DNA of 64,000 nt from Legionella erythra (GTDB taxonomy: Bacteria; Pseudomonadota; Gammaproteobacteria; Legionellales; Legionellaceae). The notes under the pieces are model-generated. The model was not told the origin of the DNA. It made no database searches and was given only the letters and a program-made list of their open reading frames with translations. Shown one piece after another: positions 44,062 to 52,900 of the stretch (its first letter is position 1; each line of letters starts with the position of its first letter). A program made the position numbers and the translations under genes. The stretch is from the NCBI RefSeq assembly GCF_001467615.1, contig NZ_LNYA01000003.1:183539-247538 (forward strand), in the 5' to 3' direction.

Positions 44062-45177
44062 TTAGGACGGGACAACCTGGGTATCGGAATCATGCTGCGT
44101 GGAATCTGCTTCAGAATCTGATGCCAATGCCAGCATTCGCGGATGGATCCACCCATTGCCGCGTATCACACGCCAAAAACCAAACATGGAGTTAACATAC
44201 ATGGATAGACCAAGGGCGGGATCAAGCGGCGTTCGCCACTGCACCAATTGGTCCTGAATTTTCATACGGCTTGACATGGCACCGAGTTTGAGCTCAGCAG
44301 AAGATAATGCACCTTTAATCTTGTCTTTGCACCCTTCGACCTCTGATTCCAATTGATGACAGGCACGCGCCCGCCCCTGCCCTGCTGATTCAATCAATTC
44401 ATTCACGGCATTATTTTGAATCGTCAGGGTATTCACTGAAGCATGCTGGTAACTTAAGCGTCCAAAAAGGGCTTTGCTTGTGTCAATCAACAGGCTTTGC
44501 CAATGATCATACATCACATATTTCAAAAAGCTGGTATTGGGATAATCTTGATAAAGTGTTTGCAATTGGTTTTGGATAAGCGTCAGGATATCAATAAAAT
44601 CAGACTGGCAATCCTGGTGCTGTTTTTTATATAAATACAGGGCCAGCTTTGCTTCACGATCAGCCACAGCAAAATCGTGCCGAGCTTTGGCCAGGCGTCT
44701 TTGGTAATCTGCAATCACATCGACGTTTTCGGGCGCTTTATTAAGCTCTTGATCCATGTTGCCAGCCAGCAAGGCAAAATAACTTAAGTCCTCTAAATGG
44801 ATCAGTTGAGGAACAGTAGCAAGAATTTCTTCAGCACGAAGCAACAATTCATAGAGATTAATGATCTGGATAAATTGCCCATACGAAGCGTCACCATTTA
44901 AAACGTATTGTCGTCTGATTGCCGGTGGGCGAACGGCAGGCATTGCCTCGGCGCTGTCGATATGATGCGCCTCAAAATCATTAGCCACCATCGGCAATTC
45001 ATTTTGGCGGGTGGTCGTCAATAACGATTCCCGGGTCTTAGAGGCAAAACAGGCTTGCCATTTTTCTCTCTCGTTTAGCGACAGCGGTTGCTGGATAAGC
45101 CAATTGGAAGCGGCTTGTCTGAAAGCCTGTTGAGCGGCTTGAATTTGTTCTTTAATTTGCAATAGTGATAAAACCAT
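44062..45177 (-). CDS. Unknown 371-aa helical protein downstream of enhC (candidate effector)
   Basis: No family recognised. It is helical throughout, with coiled-coil-like stretches (residues about 5-25, 150-180, 255-300), one short hydrophobic stretch near 325-340, and an acidic/Ser-rich C-terminus (ASDSEADSTQHDSDTQ). There is no signal peptide. It lies 60 bases after enhC on the same strand. From memory the gene next to enhC in L. pneumophila has been listed as a Dot/Icm substrate; I cannot verify that this is its homologue. The start at 45177 follows AAAAGGA, which lies inside a hairpin loop. Confidence 0.68.
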   Translation of the reverse strand: MVLSLLQIKEQIQAAQQAFRQAASNWLIQQPLSLNEREKWQACFASKTRESLLTTTRQNELPMVANDFEAHHIDSAEAMPAVRPPAIRRQYVLNGDASYGQFIQIINLYELLLRAEEILATVPQLIHLEDLSYFALLAGNMDQELNKAPENVDVIADYQRRLAKARHDFAVADREAKLALYLYKKQHQDCQSDFIDILTLIQNQLQTLYQDYPNTSFLKYVMYDHWQSLLIDTSKALFGRLSYQHASVNTLTIQNNAVNELIESAGQGRARACHQLESEVEGCKDKIKGALSSAELKLGAMSSRMKIQDQLVQWRTPLDPALGLSMYVNSMFGFWRVIRGNGWIHPRMLALASDSEADSTQHDSDTQVVPS

Positions 45178-45183
45178 AATAAT

Positions 45184-45215
45184 ACTGCGCGTCCTTTTAT
45201 TAAAGTGCGCGCAGT
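45184..45215 (-). promoter_or_regulatory. GC-rich hairpin enclosing the ribosome binding site of the 371-aa gene
   Basis: ACTGCGCG and CGCGCAGT form a perfect eight-base stem with a 16-base loop containing AAAAGGA. The stem ends six bases before the ATG. If folded, it would shorten the effective distance from ribosome binding site to start; it could also attenuate read-through from enhC. Confidence 0.45.
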
Positions 45216-45237
45216 TTACCTATGGTTTGGGCATAAT

Positions 45238-48200
45238 TCAACCAAAAATACTGATCTGGTTTTGTTGGTTCAATTGTTCATAAGCCCGTTTTGCCGGGAT
45301 GTAATGGGGAAACTGGCTCATCAACCGATTCAGAATCATACGCGATAAGGTTTCATCCCCGCGATTCCACTCGCTTAACGCATCGAGGTACATTAAATCA
45401 GCCGTTTGACCAGCCAGAACCGGCGCCCTGTTCAGGATAAGCGGCTCAATGAAGCTGATGCGGCTGGCCTGTTGCGCATCAAGCCATTGCAGCACTTTTT
45501 GCGCCTGTTGACTGCCGTTATTGCTGGCTTCTTTAAGCAACTGCCTGCCCCTTTCCGGCATTTTTTCACCCAAAGCCCCCTCCAGATACAACATGGCCAG
45601 CCGGTATTGAGCATAAGCATTGTTATTGGCCGCTAATTCTTTGTACAAATCACCGGCATGATGAATGTCTTTCTCAACCCCTAACCCATACTGGTACATG
45701 CGTGCCAGCGCCATCTTGGCTTTCTCATTACCCAGATCGGAGGATTGTTGGTAAAACCGGACCGCATCACCAAAATCAAGTTTGGTCGCAACCCCAGTTT
45801 CAGACAATAATCCCAATTGATAGTTGGCATCCCTGTCGCCCAATTCGGCGGCTTTTTTATACCAGTGCAAGGCTTTCTGCTCATCGCGTTTGCCTTTATC
45901 ACCACGGAAATAGATACCTGCGAGTTGATTCATTGCCGGACCGTACCCTTTCTGGGCCGCTCTGAGATAAAGTGCTTCCGCCTTGTCGTAATTGACTGGT
46001 TGACCTTTGCCGTATTCATAGACCAACCCGAGATTGAATATCCCGCGGATATTGTTACGGTTAGCCGCCTGCTGATAATTGTCGGCCGCATTCAAATAAT
46101 CATCATCCACCGTATCGTAGACGAATCCCAAGGCGACTGCCGCCGGTGCAAAGGATTTTTTAGCCGCGGTATACCATTGTTTGGCTTTATCATAATCGGG
46201 TTTTAACCCGCCGCGCCCCATTTGGTAAAACTGCGCCAACAGGTATTGCGCCACCGGTTGCCCCTGTTCAGCCGCGGCCGTGTACAGCTGTTCTGCCAAT
46301 TGCGCATTGGCTTCCCCGCCCAAACCGCGGTCATACAGATAAGCCAGTTTCAGTTGCGCGTCTTTATCGCCTTTATCAGCAAAATGCTGATAAATATCAC
46401 GCGCCTGCTTCATATTGTCAGGATTATCCGCTTTTTGAAGGAAATAATCCGCCAACAGCAACCCGGCTAAACTGTTATTCTGCTGCCTTGCTTTATCCAG
46501 TTCCGGCAGGAATGATTCACCCGCCTGCTTTTTAAGAATGGCCAAATTCAGATTGGCGTATGAAAAACCCTGGTTTGCCGCCTGTTGCAACAAAGCCCGT
46601 CCCTTCTCCATGTCTTGATTGAACCCCTGCCCTTCCACGTAGTAGGTACCCAGGATGAAGGCTGTTACGGGATTTAACGACGCTTTTTGATACCAGTAGC
46701 GTGATTCAATCTGATTCTTGGGCACTGAAATGCCCCGCTCATAGAGAATAGCCAGCAGCAAAGCCGCTTCAGGATTTCCGGCATCCGCTTCGCGTTTTGC
46801 CGTTTCAAAAGCCTGCTTTTGCCTGGCCGGATCGGCGTCCATGGCATGGTAGAAAGCCAGCGGCAATACCGCTTCAGCAACACCCTGTTTCGCAGCCCCC
46901 TGCAATAAACGTTTAATTAACTGATTACGGTTTTTCCTGGCAGCCACACTTAATCCGGCATTGTTTTCTTTAACCAGGTAATCAGCCAGCCGGTATTGCG
47001 CCTCGCCGAACCGGTTGGAAGACGCCAGATAATACATGGCCATAGCCTGTTGATGATCCGGCTGCACCACGAGGTTACCCTGCGGATCGTTAAAGCCCTT
47101 TTCATAGATGTTGGCCAGTGCGTACTGAGCATAAGGATTGCCCTTGAATGCCGCATCGGTCATCCAGTCTATCCCCTTCTGATAATCCACCGGGTTGGTT
47201 TGTCCTTCAAGATAAAGGATTCCTAAGTTATATTCCGCCCGCACATCCTGCTGAGAGGCCGCCAGTTCAAAATAAACCACAGCCTGATCAGGGTTTTTAG
47301 CGACGGCAATGCCATATTGATAAAGCTGCCCAATCTCATATTGAGCATCCGATTCACCTAAAATGGCCTGATCATACAATTGCGTTAACACGGATTGATA
47401 ATTCGCCTGATGTTCCCAACCATGCGTCAGGTGTTCGATATAATCCAGTGTCGGTTTATCATTGGGGACAGGGTAAGGCACGACTCCCTTTGCCACCCTG
47501 AATTGTTTTGGATGCTTAAGGGCTAAGGATTCACTGTCCTTCAAATCCTGAATCTGTCGGTTAATGGGATAGCGCTTGAACGACCAGTCATTGGCTTCAT
47601 TGCCGCTTAACATCGGCGCCAGCACGTCGAAATATTCACTGATGGCAATGTCCTGGGGATTAGCCAGCTTGAATTTTGGCTTATAAAGCGACTGACGCGT
47701 CACTTCATCCATTCTGGGGTACTGGTTGTAGTTATTTTCTTTTAATGCCATGGGGTTTTGCCAGGCATTGTAGATGCCGCCCAGGTTATAATGACTGGCG
47801 GCAAAATTGTCCGCCTTGCCATGGCTTAACCACCTGGCGACCAGCAACTGGGCTGGTGTTTGTTGTTCTTTCAATCGCGTGGCATCAGCCTGAGCCTGCC
47901 ATTGTTCGGCCAACTGGCTGTCAGGCCCAACCACTTTACCTTCTTTATATAAGACAGCCAAACCAGCCTGGGCATCCGCCTTGTTGTTTTGGGCAGCCCT
48001 GAGCATCCACATAAAACCGACTTTGGCGTCATATAAACCGCCTTTTTCATCGAGGTATAATTGAGCCAGTGCAAACTGGGCATCGGCATTGCCTTCGGCT
48101 GCCGCTTTGTCATACCAGCTTTTTGCCAGCTCCAGATTATTGTCTTTTTTAGCGATATTCCCGAGCGCGAGCATTGCATTGAAATCATTCTGAGACGCGG

Positions 48201-48852
48201 CTCTTTGCAGCAATTCCTGTGCTTTATTGACATCTTTGGCAACCCCTATGCCCGTGGCATACAGTTCGCCCAGTTTTACCAGCGCATTGAGATTGCCATT
48301 TTCTGCTGCCTTGTTAAGCCAGATGACGCCAAGCTTCTTATTGCGGTGATCGCGGCTGCTTAAAAATTCAAGTCCTAATTCATACTGGGCCAGGGCATTG
48401 CCTTTTCTGGCCGCGTCAATGAAGTAACGACGAGCGACATCAATATTTTTTTTGGTTCCGTAACCAAAAAGATGAGCGGCAGCACTGTAAAGTTGGGCCT
48501 GCGTGTCGCCGCCGGCCGCGGCCTTTTTAAACCAGTGGAGGGCTTTTTCCGGATTATTTTCTTTAATCAGATAATAATGGGCCATGAGCTGTTGGGCAGG
48601 AAGGAAACCCTTTTCAGCCGACTGCAGGAAATAGCGCAGGGCAAGGCTGTCATTCTTTAATTCACCGAAACCAAAAAGCCGCATGCGTGCCATGTAGTAA
48701 TCCGCAACCGGATCTTTCCCAACCTGGGGCATTAAATTCTTGCCGGCAACGAAGTAATTCCCCTGACGGAAGTTGATCAACCCCTCTTCAGCCCACAGGG
48801 TTTGGCTTCCCGTTGCAGCAACCAGACAAAACCATGGCACCAGTGATTTCAT
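45238..48852 (-). CDS. enhC: Enhanced-entry protein EnhC, periplasmic Sel1-repeat protein
   Basis: A 1204-aa protein with a signal peptide (MKSLVPWFCLVAATGSQTLWA) followed almost entirely by Sel1-like (SLR) repeats of 36-38 residues: recurrent A-x-x-G-x-x-x-A-x-x-x-L-G-x-x-Y. A non-repeat stretch lies near residues 330-460. In L. pneumophila EnhC is periplasmic, aids host-cell entry and intracellular growth, and binds the lytic transglycosylase Slt, lowering release of NOD1-stimulating muropeptides. The length matches. The ribosome binding site is GGGGAA. It ends the enhA-enhB-enhC operon. Confidence 0.93.
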   Translation of the reverse strand: MKSLVPWFCLVAATGSQTLWAEEGLINFRQGNYFVAGKNLMPQVGKDPVADYYMARMRLFGFGELKNDSLALRYFLQSAEKGFLPAQQLMAHYYLIKENNPEKALHWFKKAAAGGDTQAQLYSAAAHLFGYGTKKNIDVARRYFIDAARKGNALAQYELGLEFLSSRDHRNKKLGVIWLNKAAENGNLNALVKLGELYATGIGVAKDVNKAQELLQRAASQNDFNAMLALGNIAKKDNNLELAKSWYDKAAAEGNADAQFALAQLYLDEKGGLYDAKVGFMWMLRAAQNNKADAQAGLAVLYKEGKVVGPDSQLAEQWQAQADATRLKEQQTPAQLLVARWLSHGKADNFAASHYNLGGIYNAWQNPMALKENNYNQYPRMDEVTRQSLYKPKFKLANPQDIAISEYFDVLAPMLSGNEANDWSFKRYPINRQIQDLKDSESLALKHPKQFRVAKGVVPYPVPNDKPTLDYIEHLTHGWEHQANYQSVLTQLYDQAILGESDAQYEIGQLYQYGIAVAKNPDQAVVYFELAASQQDVRAEYNLGILYLEGQTNPVDYQKGIDWMTDAAFKGNPYAQYALANIYEKGFNDPQGNLVVQPDHQQAMAMYYLASSNRFGEAQYRLADYLVKENNAGLSVAARKNRNQLIKRLLQGAAKQGVAEAVLPLAFYHAMDADPARQKQAFETAKREADAGNPEAALLLAILYERGISVPKNQIESRYWYQKASLNPVTAFILGTYYVEGQGFNQDMEKGRALLQQAANQGFSYANLNLAILKKQAGESFLPELDKARQQNNSLAGLLLADYFLQKADNPDNMKQARDIYQHFADKGDKDAQLKLAYLYDRGLGGEANAQLAEQLYTAAAEQGQPVAQYLLAQFYQMGRGGLKPDYDKAKQWYTAAKKSFAPAAVALGFVYDTVDDDYLNAADNYQQAANRNNIRGIFNLGLVYEYGKGQPVNYDKAEALYLRAAQKGYGPAMNQLAGIYFRGDKGKRDEQKALHWYKKAAELGDRDANYQLGLLSETGVATKLDFGDAVRFYQQSSDLGNEKAKMALARMYQYGLGVEKDIHHAGDLYKELAANNNAYAQYRLAMLYLEGALGEKMPERGRQLLKEASNNGSQQAQKVLQWLDAQQASRISFIEPLILNRAPVLAGQTADLMYLDALSEWNRGDETLSRMILNRLMSQFPHYIPAKRAYEQLNQQNQISIFG

Positions 48853-48897
48853 GGCAGTTCCCCTCTTTTTATATTCGTTGCAATTGGCGCTGTTTTT

Positions 48898-49431
48898 TTA
48901 CATTGTCATTGCAGGAATGATGCCATACCTGACAACTTCTCTGACAGCCGCATTCCTTGAATTACTTTTTACCAGCCAAAAGTTACCTTTGTTATTCAAG
49001 CCGTATTTCACCGTCGTGTATTCGCAGATCTTAAGGCTTTGACTGCAATCCACCACCCGACCATAGCGAAGCTTGGGATCGTCGACCGTGCAAATGAATT
49101 TCACTTCTTTTTCAGTACTGGACAGTGCGGCCCACTGCCGGCCATTGATGGCATGATTTAAATAGAGGCTCCTTGAGCTTTCATCATCGCGCATCTGGTA
49201 AAGATTGATTTTCTGCGACAGGGTATTAAAGAAAAAATACAGGGATTGTTTCGCGCCAGCCGCTTCCGGTAAAAGATGCAGGGCCTTCAATTCAAACTGG
49301 TAGCCCGTGTCGAGGCACCCGGGCGGATTGCGGTTATCTTTGTCAGCTTTTTCTTCAGCTGTCATAGCCACACCCGGAACAGATAGTCCCAGGCACAGTA
49401 TCATTGTCGCGTACTTGGTTATTGTCTTCAT
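48898..49431 (-). CDS. enhB: Enhanced-entry protein EnhB
   Basis: A 177-aa secreted protein with a signal peptide (MKTITKYATMILCLGLSVPG, cut near VAMTA). The mature part has four Cys (GCLDTGY, FICTVDD, VDCSQSLKICEY) likely forming disulfides. Identity rests on size, signal peptide and position between enhA and enhC. The molecular role is unknown. The start overlaps the enhA stop by four bases (ATGA). Confidence 0.85.
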   Translation of the reverse strand: MKTITKYATMILCLGLSVPGVAMTAEEKADKDNRNPPGCLDTGYQFELKALHLLPEAAGAKQSLYFFFNTLSQKINLYQMRDDESSRSLYLNHAINGRQWAALSSTEKEVKFICTVDDPKLRYGRVVDCSQSLKICEYTTVKYGLNNKGNFWLVKSNSRNAAVREVVRYGIIPAMTM

Positions 49432-50156
49432 TGTGCTTTCCCGCTTGTGCTATCCAAAATAGGTCTGACTGTTACTTTAGTCCCCAGAAAGCCGGTTTTA
49501 TCATTGGATACCTCTACAAACTCATGATTCATCCACAAAGCATCGCGGGTGAACATGCGGACACAGCCGTGGCTCGCCCGGTAGCCGGGAATATCATCCG
49601 AGCCATGCATGGCAAAGCCTTTATGAAAGTACATGCAGTAAGGCATTTTTGCCCCACCTCGGCCGATAGGAAATACCCCGGAGCGGCATTTTTCATTTTC
49701 CTTGCTGAAGAAATAGAAGATACCGGTTAGGGTACGGCAGGAATTATTGCTGTCAGAGCATTTATCCCGGCCTGAAGAAATAGGTCCCCATTTAACCAGA
49801 CGGCCTTCTGCATCGTAAGCGGCCCAGGCGAGTTTATCCTGATCCACAATAATTTGCTTATTGCCTTCAGCCTTGATTTTTAAGGGGAAAGGCGAAAAAT
49901 CAAGCAGGGTTTTGTTCACCAGATTGCGGGGTACAGCGATTTCCTTGCCAGCCCAAAGATGGTTGTAGGTGCGGTTAAGGCGTTGAACAATATCGCGTTG
50001 CTGTTCATCCGGGAAGAGTTTTTCCCAGCTTTGACCAGAAGTCACCTTGATGCATTGGTACTGAGGATAGGCACATAATCCGGTCCCATAATAAGGGGCC
50101 GCGTGTGAGGATATCGCCGATAAAGACAGTGCCAGAGCCATCGTTATTTTTTTCAT
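49428..50156 (-). CDS. enhA: EnhA, L,D-transpeptidase (YkuD family)
   Basis: A 242-aa protein. The start is set at 50156 (MKKITMALALSLS), giving a proper signal peptide cut after SSHA; the ATG at 50195 would add 13 polar residues. The catalytic YkuD signature is HGSDDIPGYRASHGCVRM, with the nucleophile Cys and the His both present. A LysM-like stretch (CIKVTSGQSWEKLF) lies at about residues 31-60. It probably forms or edits peptidoglycan cross-links in the periplasm. It is the first gene of enhABC, with a 20-bp dyad 44 bases upstream. Confidence 0.9.
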   Translation of the reverse strand: MKKITMALALSLSAISSHAAPYYGTGLCAYPQYQCIKVTSGQSWEKLFPDEQQRDIVQRLNRTYNHLWAGKEIAVPRNLVNKTLLDFSPFPLKIKAEGNKQIIVDQDKLAWAAYDAEGRLVKWGPISSGRDKCSDSNNSCRTLTGIFYFFSKENEKCRSGVFPIGRGGAKMPYCMYFHKGFAMHGSDDIPGYRASHGCVRMFTRDALWMNHEFVEVSNDKTGFLGTKVTVRPILDSTSGKAQ

Positions 50157-50199
50157 GACGTTATTCCCCGAATGTTTATAACGTTTAGGATGCAAAAAG

Positions 50200-50219
50200 C
50201 ATGCTTAAATTTCAGCATG
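50200..50219. promoter_or_regulatory. 20-bp dyad upstream of enhA
   Basis: CATGCT and AGCATG flank TAAATTTC, whose core AAATTT is itself self-complementary, so 18 of 20 positions pair. It lies 44-63 bases before enhA and about 105 bases before the divergent GGDEF gene. It is a candidate operator for an unknown regulator. Confidence 0.4.
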
Positions 50220-50285
50220 ATTTTGCATTTACTTCGACCCTCTGTTTAAAAAGTTTAGACTATGAATAATTTTTTTAAAATTCCT

Positions 50286-50300
50286 CTATACTTAAGTATA
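50286..50300 (+). promoter_or_regulatory. CTATACTTAAGTATA, palindromic -10-like element before the GGDEF/EAL gene
   Basis: A perfect 14-base palindrome (50287-50300) preceded by C gives CTATACTT in the gene's direction. The predicted RNA start is about 25 bases before the ATG at 50324. It is very similar to the element at 42847-42861. Confidence 0.4.
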
Positions 50301-50323
50301 AGTCGTCCTCTGTCTAAACATCC

Positions 50324-52855
50324 ATGGGCAATACGAGTCTTATCATTGAGGAGGCGATTGCTTCCGAAGTCGGTTTAGGCAATTTTGCGTCCCGTCATGA
50401 TTTATCCCACGCCATTCAACTCATGAGCGACAGTATTTTTGTCCTTGATAAAAAAAGCAAAATTATTTTTGTCAATGAAATGGCGGCACATCATTTTTTA
50501 TTTGAGGACCCAGCCAGAATACTGGGGCAACCCCTGCAGAAAGCAATTGAGGCGCGGCAACTGGGGCCGCAAACACTGTTTACAGAATTAGCCATGCATT
50601 GCCATGAAACGCAAAAAGGCGTGCCTCAGCAATTTACCTGGATAGAGGAACACGATAATTATCGCCCCCATCTTGCTTTCAATGTCATGGTCAGTACCCT
50701 GATGATCGACAAAAAACCCTATATCCTGATTAAACTGGTCGACATCACCGAATCGAAAATGCTCGAATGGGTCTTGCGCTCTCTGGCTGAAATTGCCAAT
50801 CACGGCGGCATCAACGACGTGATTGATGATGTGACTAAACTCGCCTCCGACGCATTCAATGCCGATCATGCCTGTGTCGATTTGATAGACGCCGAGGACA
50901 TTGCTCACAGCGTCAGTTATTATTATCGCGGTATTAAACGCAAAAATGTGTCTTACGCCCTGAAAGATACCCCCTGCAAAGAGGTCAAGGAATCCAAGAG
51001 CATTCACCATTTTGACGGTGACGTGCAGGAGCGATTTCCCAAAGACATTCTATTGCAGGAGATGAGCATTAATTCTTATATTGGCGGCCCGCTGCTCAAT
51101 TCAGAAGGCGCTGTCGTTGGCTTGTTGGTCCTGCTGTCTGAAAAACGGATTATTCTCAATCATCACAGTAAAACCCTGTTTCGTCTGTTCAGCGAGCGCA
51201 TCTGCCTTGAAATAGAACGTCTGCTGGCGCAACGCAAATTGCAATTTTTAGCCAGCATCCCTCAACAGGACCCCAACCCGGTATTCCGACTTCAATATGA
51301 CGGCAACATTCTATACAGCAACAGTTCCGGACGGGAAATACTGAATTACTGGTACAAAGGCTCGGCCAAGTTACCGTTGAAACTTCAGGACGCCTGCCTG
51401 AAAGCCAAGCAGAAACGCGATGTAGTGCGTATGGAAATGGAAGTCAAAGACAAGATGTATCTCTTTACCGTGGTATGGATTCAGGATTTTGATCAAATCA
51501 ATGTTTACGCAACAGACATCACTGAATTAAAAATGGCCCAGCAAAAAATGCGGGATCTTGCCAGTTATGACCCCTTAACCAACGTCGGGAATCGGCAATT
51601 CTTTGAAACCACGTTGGACCAATGGCTTGAGAAAGCAAAAAAAAACAAGGAAGCGCTCGCTTTACTGCTCATTGATGTGGATAATTTTAAAACCATCAAT
51701 GACACCCTGGGGCATCACGTTGGCGATCAGTTGCTTCGAAATCTGGCCAAACGCATGTCGGGTTGCATCCGCAAGTCGGATTTCATCGCTCGGTTGGGCG
51801 GTGATGAATTCGTCGTGTTACTGAAGTTAACCCAGCAAACCGACATTGAAAAAGTAGCCGCTAAAATCAATAATGCCCTGTCTACCCCCTTTGAAATCGG
51901 CGAGTATCACCTTGAAACCGGATGCAGTATCGGCATCTGCTATTACCCAACTGGCGGCCAGACAGCCAGTGAATTGTTACGTAATGCCGATACCGCCATG
52001 TACCGCGCCAAGAAAAACGGCAAGAATCAATACACCATTTATTCCAATGAAACCTACAATGAGATCAACAGCCGCCTCATCTTGCTGAAGCGCGATTTGC
52101 GTCAGGCCATTACCAAAAACGAATTTTACATCGATTATCAACCCCTGTTTGATTTAAGTACCAATGACATTGTCAGTTATGAGGCTTTTATTCGCTGGCG
52201 CCATCCGAAAAAAGGCTTAATTTCCCCAAGTGAATTCATTCCCTTGGCTGAACAAACCGGCTGCATACAATCCTTAGGCTACTGGACCATTCAGCAGGCT
52301 CTGAAGGATTTCGCAGCCACCATTGCTCCGCTTTCGGATGCTAAAATTGCTTTAAACATCGCTTTGTCTCAACTCAATGATCAGTATTTCATTGATAATC
52401 TCTGCGACAGCTTATTGAAAGCCAATATCTCGCCTCATTCCGTGATTCTTGACATTGCGGAACAGATTTCAAGCCTGCAATACCGCCATCTCGATATTAA
52501 CCTTGAAGCGCTGCGGTCGGCAGGGATCCGCTTAAGCCTCGATAACTTCGGTACAGAGCATTCCAATGTGTCCCGACTTTTGGAAACGCCGTTTGACTAT
52601 GTCAAGATTGATCACAGCCTCCTGCATTCTCTGGCTCTGGAGCCCAAACGCGGTGCCTTCATCAGCGGATTAATTGACCTTGCCCACAAACTTGACCTGA
52701 CTGTGATACAAAAAGGCGTTGAAAACGCTGAACAGAATCAATTATTGAAACAATTGGGTTGCCGATATGCTCAGGGCTTTTATTATTGCCGCCCTCTCCC
52801 CATTGAAACGCTGAAAATTTTTATTAATGACTACAATAACAAATACCAGGCTTAA
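50324..52855 (+). CDS. PAS-GAF-GGDEF-EAL protein with degenerate EAL domain
   Basis: An 843-aa protein. It has a PAS domain at about residues 25-145, GAF at about 165-310, a second PAS-like fold at about 315-400, GGDEF centred on residue 492, and EAL at about 610-840. The GGDEF motif is intact, with the RxxD inhibitory site (RKSD) five residues before it, so diguanylate cyclase activity is likely. The EAL domain has lost key residues: EAF for EAL, DNFG for DDFG, and KGVE for EGVE. Phosphodiesterase activity is therefore doubtful and the domain may only bind c-di-GMP. There are no membrane helices. A terminator follows. The gene is divergent from enhABC. Confidence 0.9.
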   Translation: MGNTSLIIEEAIASEVGLGNFASRHDLSHAIQLMSDSIFVLDKKSKIIFVNEMAAHHFLFEDPARILGQPLQKAIEARQLGPQTLFTELAMHCHETQKGVPQQFTWIEEHDNYRPHLAFNVMVSTLMIDKKPYILIKLVDITESKMLEWVLRSLAEIANHGGINDVIDDVTKLASDAFNADHACVDLIDAEDIAHSVSYYYRGIKRKNVSYALKDTPCKEVKESKSIHHFDGDVQERFPKDILLQEMSINSYIGGPLLNSEGAVVGLLVLLSEKRIILNHHSKTLFRLFSERICLEIERLLAQRKLQFLASIPQQDPNPVFRLQYDGNILYSNSSGREILNYWYKGSAKLPLKLQDACLKAKQKRDVVRMEMEVKDKMYLFTVVWIQDFDQINVYATDITELKMAQQKMRDLASYDPLTNVGNRQFFETTLDQWLEKAKKNKEALALLLIDVDNFKTINDTLGHHVGDQLLRNLAKRMSGCIRKSDFIARLGGDEFVVLLKLTQQTDIEKVAAKINNALSTPFEIGEYHLETGCSIGICYYPTGGQTASELLRNADTAMYRAKKNGKNQYTIYSNETYNEINSRLILLKRDLRQAITKNEFYIDYQPLFDLSTNDIVSYEAFIRWRHPKKGLISPSEFIPLAEQTGCIQSLGYWTIQQALKDFAATIAPLSDAKIALNIALSQLNDQYFIDNLCDSLLKANISPHSVILDIAEQISSLQYRHLDINLEALRSAGIRLSLDNFGTEHSNVSRLLETPFDYVKIDHSLLHSLALEPKRGAFISGLIDLAHKLDLTVIQKGVENAEQNQLLKQLGCRYAQGFYYCRPLPIETLKIFINDYNNKYQA

Positions 52856-52869
52856 GGCACGGCTACTCC

Positions 52870-52891
52870 CGGCAACTTTTTGCCGTTCTTT
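52870..52891 (+). terminator. Terminator after the PAS-GAF-GGDEF-EAL gene
   Basis: CGGCAA-CTTT-TTGCCG forms a perfect six-base stem with a four-base loop, followed by TTCTTT, 15 bases after the stop codon. It lies just before the convergent uvrC end. Confidence 0.6.
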
Positions 52892-52900
52892 GGCAATCCA

